A stretch of 64,000 bases of DNA from Ctenosaura bakeri (lineage: Eukaryota; Chordata; Lepidosauria; Squamata; Iguanidae), in NCBI GenBank assembly GCA_948474755.1, contig CAOLHI010001659.1, positions 1 through 64,000 on the forward strand. The letters are read 5' to 3'. A program made the translations under genes and the position numbers. Of this stretch, positions 54,968-64,000 are shown piece after piece (the stretch's first letter is position 1; each line of letters opens with the position of its first letter). The notes beneath the pieces are model-generated. The model ran no database searches and had not been told where the DNA came from. It worked only from the letters and a program-made list of their open reading frames with translations.

Positions 54968-55895
54968 TGTTACCCCAAAACATGGGTGCCACAAAGGCCC
55001 ACCAGCGATGTCAGTACCTCCGTTCAAAAGTGGGGAATAATTAGCTCAAAGTCAGGAGGCCTGTGAGAAGAGGGTAACTTAACAAAACCTTTTCTACTAA
55101 TGTTTATGGAATCATGCAAGAACAAACCAGTTGGGAGTTCAAAATATAAGGTAAAAATGTGTTTTATTGAAAGAAGTTCACACATGCATGCAAAAGGTTC
55201 AAACACTCACACATGCACACAAGAGCTAATTGAACAAAAAAGGAGGAAAAAGTGGATAGAGGACTTTCAGGGTTGAGGATGTATTTTGCCCGTCTGAGGA
55301 GCAGTGGGGAAAAGCAGCAACATGGCTTAGGTAGGCACCTAAGGGCAGTTCTCGATAGGGAATCAAACGAACAGTGTGGCATTCAGAAACGTGAGACATT
55401 GCACTCGACTGCTTGAAATCAGGAGTTATACCCAAAAAATATCCTGCGGATATGAATGCAAATCACTCTCCCAGCCAATGGGAGTTGCAACACAAACAAT
55501 GAAGTCTGGATGGAGCTTAATGGTCTTAGTGTTTAGGTGACAAAAGGGTAATGGCTGATGTAATAACTCAGTATTTTGGAGAGGTTGGGAAGACAATAGG
55601 AAAATGTCTAGATGTGCAAGATCAAGGTTAAAACAATCATAGCTTTGGTGGTAATTTCCCCTTTCAGCTCTGAGATGTCTGGCTCATTATCTTTAAGCCT
55701 ATTCTCTCAAAAGTAGCCACTTTATTAGCCTCAAAACGACTTTGCCTTCTCCCTAAGAGGTGGGTGTGGCTGACCTGCCTTGCTATCTCACGTTTACAGT
55801 CAGTAATATGCCTTGTCCAGCCTGACCTTCCAGTCAACTCAGATGTCATTTATATGAACACAAACTAATAGTGCCAATTAAATAATATTTGCTAA
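54968..55895 (-). repeat. LTR of the second family (minus copy)
   Basis: The repeat begins TGTTACCCCAAAACATGGG, carries TTTTATTGAAAG (AATAAA in minus sense) near 55160, and contains CAAACACTCACACATGCACAC and GGTAGGCACCTAAGG shared with 23734-25000. It ends near TGCCAATTAAATAATATTTGC. The left end is exact; the right is approximate. Confidence 0.6.
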
Positions 55896-55933
55896 TGAAA
55901 CCATGCCAGTCTTCAGGGATGTGTGGTGCAGTA

Positions 55934-55958
55934 ACACACACACACACACACACACACA
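55934..55958. repeat. (AC)n microsatellite
   Basis: Run of AC dinucleotides. Shorter simple repeats also occur at 56299-56319 (TC), 59203-59238 (AC, interrupted) and 54675-54690 (TG). Confidence 0.9.
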
Positions 55959-55959
55959 T

Positions 55960-56509
55960 ATCACTATTGGTTCAGCATTGCACATATATACTTGGTAGTC
56001 AGGAGGGGGCTTGCTGAAAATCTGTAATATTACTCTGAAAAGAAAACATCTTTGCTTTCCATATTTTATTGACACTTCTGAAATAACCCAGCTGAGGACA
56101 ACCTTCTCTTCAACATTCTTCTTTAACATTTCCCCCTATTTGAACTACTTTTACAAAACCCTATTTTTCTGCCTCTCATCTAAGTGCATTCTGTAAAAGT
56201 GTCTTTGCTATCTGTTCATTATTTAAAAAAGCTTATTCCTTTCTATTTTCTGATCAACGCAACTTTTCTGAAACTCCCCTCTTACCATGCAAAACAGTCT
56301 CTCTCTCTCTCTCTCTCTTTTCCCCCCAAAGCCAATCAGGCAGTCACTTTCCCCAAGCTGCACTTAGCTTATGCCCCTCATACAAAGCAGCACAAAAAGA
56401 CAACATCAGAGAAAAAGGAAAAAACAGAAAGAGAGAAATTAAGATAGATATCTTTATGCAGCCCTTTCTTTCCAGAAGCAAGAACAAAGACAATTGAAAC
56501 TTGAAAGAG
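55960..56509. other. No gene seen
   Basis: Unassigned, with a (TC)n run at 56299-56319. Confidence 0.3.
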
Positions 56510-56708
56510 AGCCTTCACACACTACACTGGTATAGTGCTTTTATTCTGCTTTCAACATCCTACGGAATCCTGGGCTTTGCAGTTTAGGGAGTGACATTTA
56601 GAATTCTCAGCCAGAGAGTTCTTGGTCTCAGTAAATGACAAACCCCAGAATTCCACAGGATGTTGAAAGTGAAATAATAGCACTGTAACAGTGTAGTGTG
56701 GAAAGGCC
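56510..56708. mobile_element. Palindromic MITE
   Basis: The left end is GCCTTCACACACTACACTG and the right end CAGTGTAGTGTGGAAAGGCC. The inner arms share GCAGTTTAGGGAGTGACATT and TCAACATCCTACGGAATCC with the other copies. The target duplication is unclear. Confidence 0.6.
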
Positions 56709-56900
56709 TTGAGACTATTCATACTCCTCCTATTGTTCAAATTTATACTTCCCAAAGTCAACAGCACTGGTGTCACCAAGAAATCCAATCAGATTTATTT
56801 CTTTAAAGAGATCTTTTCCTGTGTCCTGAAACAGCAAACAGCAGCAGTCTTAATCTCCAAAGGCATTGGCACTCGTAATACTCCTTTCTTGCAACATTTT

Positions 56901-57080
56901 GGCCATTTCTGCACTATACTCTTATAGTGCGATTATTCCAGTTTCAACATCCTATGGAATCCTGGGGTTTGCAGTTTAGGGAGAGGCTGGCTGGTCCCTC
57001 CCTAAACTGCAAACCCCAGGATCCCATAGGATGTTGAAAGTGGAATAATCACACTATAAGAGTGTAGTGCAGAAATGGCC
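56901..57080. mobile_element. Palindromic MITE, best-preserved copy
   Basis: It is 180 bp long, with arms of about 80 bp that are nearly perfect inverted repeats: GGCCATTTCTGCACTA at the left and its complement at the right, meeting near 56990. TTT is duplicated at 56898-56900 and 57081-57083. The element is mostly terminal repeat, so it cannot encode a transposase. Confidence 0.82.
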
Positions 57081-57083
57081 TTT

Positions 57084-58002
57084 GTTTGTCTTCCTTTAGC
57101 TTCTGAACAGAAAGAAACCTCTATTTTAAAAGCCACATGATGAAAACTGCAACCTCTGATCCTTTTCCAAGAAGGGATTTTCTTTCATTCTGCTTTCAGC
57201 CGCTTCACACCTCACACAGCAACTATCCCAAAAGCTTTTAAAGATCTTTATCATTTCACAAAGGCATAAACACTTTTAACATAATAAATTATCATATAAA
57301 GTTATCATCTTTCAATACGTAAAGAGGTCAAACATCATTACACAAATGTTTCCTGTTTTTTCCCCATGAAACCCTCCTTCAACTATCCCCAGCAGGCCAA
57401 GATGCATCTCAAGCTAGTGGTTTTTGGCACCTTGCCTTTAGGCTCTGCCATTAACCACTTCCCTGGAACACACATCATACTTCCCTATCAATTCAGAAGG
57501 CTACATTCTCTTGTTCACCTCATCTTCAGTCTCTCTCAACATTAGTCGCAGAGTTGTCATCTCCTGTTGCAGAGTCAGTCTTAAGAGTCATGAGCTTGTG
57601 AGCCTCTGTTCCTGTCTCACCAACAACTCCAGAGTTGCCAGTTCTGAAGTCAATGGGGCTGAAGCTTGACAGTGGTAATGCGTTACCAGGGTAGCACTGT
57701 CTTTCACATCCCCAGTCACTCCCTTCACCACATTCTCACCTCACATATTCACAGAAATCAGGCAGGGTGCCAAAGGGGAGGTACTTCAACACTTCTCACA
57801 GCAGCAGTGAAGCATGAGGATGGGGTAAAGGCTGGACTTGGCTTGCAAAATAGCAATCAAAGGCTGAAGAAGGACAGGCTTGGTAGCAGCAAAGGGAGTG
57901 GGAGCAGAGATCATTGTCATTTGGAGTGGTATGGGTAGGTAAGGTAGATCACTGGTGGCACAGAAATAGATGGGAGGTGGAGCTCCAAGGATTTCAGATG
58001 GT
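57084..58002. other. No gene seen
   Basis: No exon or element was recognised. Confidence 0.3.
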
Positions 58003-58169
58003 TTACTGTATTTGCTGGCATATAATATGCACCTGTGTATAAGATGCACCCCATTTTTTACATTATATGCCAATGTATAAGGCACACCAGAATATAAGAT
58101 GCACCCCATTTTCAAACAGTAATTTTTTTTTTGAAAAAAGTGAGGCTTATATGCCAGCAAATACAGTAA
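58003..58169. mobile_element. Mariner-like MITE with TA target
   Basis: The first and last 23 bases are exact reverse complements (CTGTATTTGCTGGCATATAA core). Taking the element as 58006-58166, it is flanked by TA on both sides, as for Tc1/mariner. The interior repeats TATAAGATGCACCCCATTTT. A decayed copy lies at 27947-28106. Confidence 0.7.
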
Positions 58170-58493
58170 TTTCAACATGGAATCCTAGGGTGGAGGCAAC
58201 ACCCCATACCAGGAGCAAAGTAGATCTCCAGCAAGCTGCCACTTCCTTCCACAGATCCAAATAACCCAATTGTTTTGGGTGATTCTCTGTCAAATGACTT
58301 CAGATCTTCCTCAGAGGTCCTGCCTCAAAGGATCTCCATTCACGCCAACTTTTGTTAGTGTCTTCAGTGGCAGCGCAGCTGGGCCACTTTGGACATACAA
58401 CTTGATCAGACAATGCAGTTTCATGCCAACTCTTGTGGGTGGCCTGGCCCTTCCCCCGCAGTTGACACATTAGTTCCAGAAGATTAGTGTTGG
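58170..58493. other. No gene seen
   Basis: Short unassigned stretch between the MITE and the LTR. Confidence 0.3.
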
Positions 58494-58979
58494 TGTCATG
58501 TACAGGGTAACTCCAGTCCCAGAAATTATGCTTAGAAGCCTACAAAAAGCTTTATTCAGGAACAGCAGAGTAACAGCAGCATATTCTGGCAATTGCCAAG
58601 ACTAAAGGTCTATAATATTCAATATCTTATCAGCAGTAACATTACATTACATTACAATCACAGTTACAATTTAATTACAGCTAATTAAAACAACTCTTTT
58701 CCCAGGGTCACTTCCCACCTGTCAGCAGCCTAACCTTGTATCTGCACTTGTCCTCTCTCGTATTATAGCTCCTTAGAATAGCATTCCTTCATTCTCAAAA
58801 CACAGTTTTCTCATTCATTTCCCATAATTCCCTTTGTTCTATGCCTAACATAGCATCAAACAGCCAAGCACTACATGACATTACATTGCATGGCAAATTA
58901 CATGGCATTACATGACATCAGCATCAAAGTACTGCATGGCACTAGAATGCATGGCAAGGAAAGCGCAGCTGGCCTGACA
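58494..58979 (-). repeat. LTR with adjoining polypurine tract
   Basis: It runs from TGTCATGTACAG to GGCCTGACA on the plus strand. Minus-sense AATAAAGC occurs near 58550. Next to the right end the minus strand reads GGAGGGGCAGAA then TGTCAGG, which looks like a polypurine tract plus LTR start. The layout resembles the Gypsy element at 7920 (GGGGCAGGA then TGTCGGG). No target duplication is found, so this is probably the 3' end of a truncated element. Confidence 0.5.
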
Positions 58980-59537
58980 TTCTGCCCCTCCAATACTCCC
59001 CCCCCCCCGCTAACATGGCTCTTTATCCTAGATTATTTGGGTATGTGTCTATGACTATGAAATAAATTAATGCTGCAGGGCATATCTCAGAGGAAGATTT
59101 CAGAGGAAGGAACTGGCAAAACCACCTCTCAGTAACCTTGCCTAAGAAAGCCCTATAAAATGTATGGCGTTGCCCTAAGTCCACAGGCGATTTGATGGTG
59201 CACATGCACACACGCACACGCACACGCACACACACACAATATTCATGGAATTCAGCAAGACTTCTTTCTGAGTAGGAATTTTAATAACAGTTAAGGCCCA
59301 GAATGACCACGAAGATCAAGTACAGACCAGCTGCACGATTTGTATTTATCAATTAAAATAATCTCACAGAGTGAGTTATTATCTCAATACCTCCTGGGAC
59401 GCCCGCTTTCCCCGCGCCCCATGAAAGACAGGGCACTCATATTCAGTTTAAAAACTGAGACTTCCCATCGTTAAATAACAAACATGTATCAAAGTTACTG
59501 TGAAAAGCGTCCAGCGGCCGAGTCACTCTTTTATTAT
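58980..59537. other. No gene seen
   Basis: It includes a C run at 59001-59010 and an interrupted (AC)n at 59203-59238. A minus-strand frame at 59443-59691 has no domain and overlaps the promoter-like segment, so I do not call it. Confidence 0.3.
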
Positions 59538-59551
59538 GTTGCCAAGGCAAC
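59538..59551. promoter_or_regulatory. RFX X-box, palindromic
   Basis: GTTGCCAAGGCAAC is a full inverted-repeat X-box, the site bound by RFX factors that drive many ciliary genes. It lies about 300 bp upstream of the signal-peptide exon on the plus strand and inside a segment that turns CpG-rich just to the right. It reads the same on both strands, so either direction is possible. Confidence 0.65.
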
Positions 59552-59689
59552 TGGTATTTCCGAGTCAAAGGGATTCTCTGAAGACAAAACAGCCTGCAAC
59601 TGCGCAAGCGTGACAGAGATGTGTACGTAGGGAGAAAGAGTACAGTGGAATGCATGGAATTATGGTGCATTCCCTGACCTCTGTGCCGC

Positions 59690-60010
59690 AATATTCTAGT
59701 TCCTTTGTCCTGCCCCCACTTTTCTCAACCATTGTTACGAGGAGGGTTAGAAGCTGTCGGGGTAACGAACTCGTCCTGGGGGAACCCGCGTGAAAAAGAC
59801 AGGAGAGAGGGCGGGCACGCGAGCCGGCCCTACAGCGTTTGTGTGTGGGGGGTATGCGGCGCCGGGGTCGGGGGAGGCGAGCTGGCTTTTCCTCCGCCCT
59901 CAGCGGTCCCGCGCTTGTTCTGGCGTTGTTCCTGCTTCAGGGTCTCCCCTCAGGTAAAGCGAACGCGTCCGCTCCTTTTGCCCAGTCAGGGTGTGACCGA
60001 ACGGCTAAGG
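59690..60010 (+). promoter_or_regulatory. CpG-rich promoter-like segment
   Basis: CpG and GC rise sharply here against an AT-rich surrounding (GGGCACGCGAGCCGGCC, GGCGCCGGGGTCGGGGG). No TATA box was seen, as in CpG-type promoters. Together with the X-box and the first coding exon, it is the best promoter candidate in the window. Confidence 0.6.
59854..59953 (+). CDS. First coding exon: signal peptide of a secreted or membrane protein
   Basis: ATG at 59854 opens a 33-residue segment. It has a basic n-region (MRRRGRGRRAG), a hydrophobic core (ALVLALFLLQGL) and a small-residue end (PSG), typical of a secretory signal. The reading meets a strong donor, CTCAG|GTAAAG, at 59953|59954 after one base of a codon. 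A phase-1 intron after the signal peptide is common in vertebrate secreted and membrane proteins. The next exon must lie beyond the window or in an unseen part of it. The gene is not identified. The X-box hints at a ciliary role, but that is an inference. Confidence 0.6.
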
Positions 60011-60539
60011 GGAGGAGTGTTTTCCACCACTTTAGTATATAATTCCTCTGGTCCTTAAAATGGTTTGAGTATCGCAGAGAGGTTTATCCAAATGAGGTTA
60101 GGATGACCAGAGTGAAAACTGAGGAGAGCTCGTGTACCTTTGGGTGCAGGTTGAACAGTAAATTGCAGCACATGTTGCACGACATGCAACCAGATAACAA
60201 ACATCACCCGCTAAAATTCTTTCTTTTACACAACCGTTAAAGGTATTGGAGCTCTCTCCAGTTTTCACTTTTGCAAGCCTAAGTGGTATGTCTGGAATAC
60301 CAGCTCATGTTGCAAAACCTGTGTACAGGTTTTGTAACTGAGCACTAGTAACTTTTTTTTTAGAAAATGCAACCTTTCACTTCCCTTTCCTGAATATATT
60401 GCTTGTGTTTATGTACAAAATGGAGAAAATTATTGTACCTTTAACGGTTATGTAGAAGAATGTGAAGAAAAATGGTTGTGCAATAGTTATGTAGTTCTAA
60501 ATGATGCAGCTGGACTTCCAAAAGGATATTCACCTGCTC
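60011..60539. other. Intron-like sequence, no exon seen
   Basis: It follows the donor at 59953 and precedes the BovB. No acceptor-bounded exon with convincing coding was found. Confidence 0.35.
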
Positions 60540-63440
60540 ACATGTAGGAGGAGGATCCAGAGGCACCCAGTGCATATTATAGGAACATGGAATGTGGGAA
60601 GGATGAATCAGGGAAAGGTAGATACTGTAAAACAAGAGATGGAACAGTTAAACATTGCAGTACTTGGGCTGCTAAAGTGAACAGGAGTGGAACATTTTCT
60701 TTCACACACTACTTTACTCAGGAAATGAAAATCTCAGAGGAAACAGGAATGGCATAAATACTGAGGTGGGGTGTTTCAATAGCAAATGATGTAATACAAA
60801 GTGCAGCTGAACAACATAAATAGACCCAGGAGTTGAGTCTGGACTTGTAAACATGTTAAGTGGTAGATGTATAAGACTGGAATGGTTAATTATATTAATT
60901 TAATCAATTGAAGGGAGATGTGTTGTTGTTTGTAAATGCACTTGAAACCTCAATTTTAAGAAAGCAGTTAGTTAAAAAAATGTAAGTAGGATTTCAGCCA
61001 GTCTGTTTGATTTCATGAAGTCTAGCAGTAATTCAAGTCTATGTTCCAGCTTTAGAGCAGCAAGAGGAAGAAATTGAAATATTCCATGCTGAAATCTGGG
61101 AGAAAGTTGTTCACATACCAAAACACAAATATGCTGATAATCATAGGGGACCTGTATACAAAAAAGGGGAAATGGCACAGAACCAAAGAGTGTTGGAGAA
61201 CTTAGCCTAGGATTAAGAAATGAAGCAGGAGAATGACTTATCAAATATATGGTAAACAGTTTGTTCACTGCAAACACATTCTTCAAACATCTATGTGTGC
61301 ACATGCACATGTACCTGTGTGGATGTCAGCCAGTGATTCATATAAAAGTCAAATAAACTGCCTAATTGGAAACAGAAAATGGAGAACTTCTATGCTCTGC
61401 AAAAATGAGACCAGGAACATATTGTAGCACAGACCATAAATTGCTGATATAAAAAATTAATGAAGTTCATTCATCGTGTCAAAATACAACCTGAAGAACA
61501 TCCCCATAGAATTTAGAGACCATAAAGAATAGATTTGAATTATTAAGCCAAATAGATGTAACAGAAGAACTCTGGACCAGTACTAGGGATGTTGTCAGGA
61601 AGGAATACAAAAATACACTGTAGCCAAAAGGAAGGACAAGCCTTGCTGGATGATTGATGAAGCTATTCAAATAGTTAAGGACAGAAAAAAAGCAGAAGGA
61701 AAAGGAGACAGGATGAGAATTGTGCATGCAACTATTTAGCAACTTATACATAGAGACAAAGAGAATTTGGAAAGCAAACAGGGCCCATAGACTAGAAATG
61801 ATCAATGTACATTCCTGACCCCAAAAAAAGGGAGAACAAGGGACCTCTTCCACAAGATCAAAGAAATCAAAGGCCAATATAACAAATGGGAAAACACACT
61901 CTGTGATCAAGAAAAAAAAATTAAAAAGATGATTAGAGCAAGACACTGAAGAACTATATAAAGAAATGAGAACGTGGTAGTCATAAAGGAAGAACTTTTA
62001 CTGATGATCCCACAATTTTAGAAAGTGGAGTAGAAGCTGCTGTCAAAGCACTTGGAAAAAATAGATCACAAAGCATAGATGGTATACCCATGGAACTTTG
62101 CCAGTTGGAAACTTTTTCAAGCAACAGAAATAGAATCCATTCAAATGCTAACAAAAATCTGTCAACAAATATAGGAGAGAGAAAAAAGGTCCCACAGACT
62201 GGAAATAATCAATAGATCTATCGCCAAGAAAGGAGCATTAGAGATTATAGTAAACGTTGCATTAATCTCACACATAAGCAAAGGAATGCTCAAGATTTCA
62301 CAACAGAGACTTTTACCATATGCACCGTATGTTATATGGAGTGAGAAATGCCAGATACCTATGCTGGGTTCAGAAAAGAAGAGACCATAGAGATTCTGTT
62401 GGAAATATACATCAGGTAATGGAGTGCACTAAAGAATTGTAGAAGAAATTCAGCCTATGATTTACAGAATGTCAGAAATCATTTGATTGTATGTATGAAC
62501 ATCTATTGATCACGCTTGAAGAACTGGGTGTGCTGCAACATTTGATTCTTGATCTGTAAGCCACGCTCTGGACAAGAGGCCACTGTCAGGACAGAGTATG
62601 GAGAAACAGAAGTTTCCAACTGGCGAAGGAGTTAGAGAAGCTGCATTTTATCACCCTACCTATTTATACGTAGAGCATATGATACAGAAAATTTGATCAG
62701 AGGAAGAAGGTGTGAAAGTTGGAGGAATGAATGCCAAGAATTTCTGATAAGCAGATAACACCATACTAGTAGCAAAATATAGCAGAGACCTGAAATCGAG
62801 GAAAGGCAAGGAAGAAAGTTGTAAAAGCAGGGTTACAGTTGAACATTAAGAAAACAAAAATGATGATCAGAGATGAGTTATATAAGTTTAAAGTAGATGA
62901 TAAAGACATGAAAATAGTTAAAGATTTTCTGTATTTTAGCTCAGTCACAAATCAAAGTGAAGGCTATTGTCAAGAAATCAGAAGATGACCAGGGTAAAGA
63001 AGAGCAAATATGAATGAACTAGGTGAAATCTTGAATTATAAAGATACATAATCTATACCAAAGTCAGGATCACAAGTACCATATTATTTGCAGTTTCTAC
63101 ATATGGTTGTGAAAGCTGTATAGAGAAGAAAGCTGATAGAGATTCAAATTATTTGAAATGTTACGCTGGAGGAGATTTCCACAAAAAAAAGATAAATCAA
63201 TGGGTCTGAGAACAAATCAAGCTTGAACTCTTCCCAGAAGCCAAGATTATTAAGATGACGCTATTGTGCTTTAACCATATCGTAACATGGCATGACTCAT
63301 TAGAAAAGATGATCATAGAATCATGGAATTGATAATGTGGAAGACGGTAGGAAAGGGGGAGGAGTTCATTATAGGATGATAGAGTCTTATCAAGGAGCCA
63401 TGACCATGATTTTGTGAGACCTTAACAGGGCAGCTAAGAA
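60540..63440 (+). mobile_element. BovB (RTE) LINE, decayed
   Basis: Fragments in order match the RTE/BovB polyprotein. The endonuclease start is GTWNVGRMNQGKVDTVKQ (60588-60640). Then comes KRIWKANRAHR and DLFHKIKEIKGQYNKWE (61750-61895), followed by the RT region with KNRSQSIDGIPMELCQ (62055-62105), ADNTILVAKYSRDLK (62750-62795), LNIKKTKM-like residues and the end with YGCESC and LRWRRFPQ (63100-63180). Stops and frameshifts occur throughout. It probably lies in the first intron of the signal-peptide gene. Confidence 0.78.
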
Positions 63441-64000
63441 AAGGGTGTCTTGGTGTTCTCATGCATTCTCTCAGGGGTCCATTGTAATTGGAGATCAGCC
63501 TCTAGCTATTATTTGTTTTTTTGGTTTTCTGAGCCTTTACTTGCAGAAAGAAGTACTGTTGCCTTTCAGAGATAGCTTCTGTAATTTGTAGGCTAAGAAC
63601 TTCTCTCTTCCAAAAGGAAACTGCCCATGCTACTTTTAGCCAAAATTTCCACATCTAAAAGCAAATTTTGTCTGCCATCACTGCTCATATCTCTGCTGCT
63701 GCACTTACAAACCATTCATGCAGGAAGCCCTTTGAGGGTGTTTTAAGGAATTTACCTTGGTTAGAAGCTTCATGATACTGAATAAAATTGTGCACAGCTT
63801 GTTTACAACAGTAGATTTCAAGGCATGTTGAACTTGTGATATTCTTTGTAAATAGAAAGAGAAAATGGTAGTATTTTTAGTGTATTTTATTTATCATATT
63901 TCTATCCTTTTGAGCCCTCCATGAAGTTAACAATTTGGAAAATCAAATAATATTACTCCAATTAATATTTGGAGTTCCGAATAACACAGGAACAGCATTG
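63441..64000. other. No gene seen
   Basis: Unassigned sequence to the window edge. Confidence 0.3.

Noticed and set aside
59443..59691. Minus-strand protein of 82 codons beside the X-box
   Set aside because: No domain, low complexity of support, and it overlaps the promoter-like segment. No donor was found in a suitable place.
1..64000. Novel bacterial-type defence or biosynthetic system
   Set aside because: The whole window reads as vertebrate repeat-rich DNA with introns and LINEs. No operon-like gene series exists.

Overview
The window looks like a repeat-dense stretch of a reptile genome, most likely a squamate (lizard or snake). It holds CR1, L1, L2-like and BovB/RTE LINEs, a Tf1/Sushi-type Gypsy retrotransposon, several LTR families and palindromic miniature DNA transposons. 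No bacterial operon, tRNA, rRNA or CRISPR array was seen. The host assignment is an inference from this mix. Element names rest on protein motifs read by eye; no database was searched.

Layout. 1-5570: an L1 on the minus strand split by an LTR element (736-3435), followed by a solo LTR (4833-5168). 5568-7125: a CR1 on the minus strand split by a solo LTR. 7615-12105: a very young Gypsy element on the minus strand. Its two LTRs differ by one base in a C run, gag-pol is nearly open, and its primer-binding site matches its own predicted RNA 5' end. 12100-25400: old CR1 copies, a short L1, three copies of a second LTR family and several MITEs. 25400-33500: mostly unassigned, with two candidate host exons on the minus strand (27086-27605 and 31979-32162). 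33500-47200: a nested stack in which a plus-strand L1 was hit by two LTRs, an L2 fragment and a minus-strand L1 that itself received a nearly full-length CR1. 47400-59400: another solo LTR, a perfect 40-bp hairpin, a candidate small exon, a truncated L1, LTRs and MITEs. 59500-60010: a GC-rich, CpG-rich promoter-like segment with a palindromic RFX X-box and a first exon encoding a signal peptide on the plus strand. 60540-63440: a decayed BovB.

Working together. Host coding content is small. One secreted or membrane protein gene probably starts at 59854 and runs off the right edge, with the BovB in its first intron. One or more genes may run on the minus strand. Everything else is transposon sequence whose insertion order can be read from target-site duplications. 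Almost all LINE reverse transcriptases here are broken. The Gypsy copy is recent but has lost most of its integrase, so it could move only with proteins supplied elsewhere.
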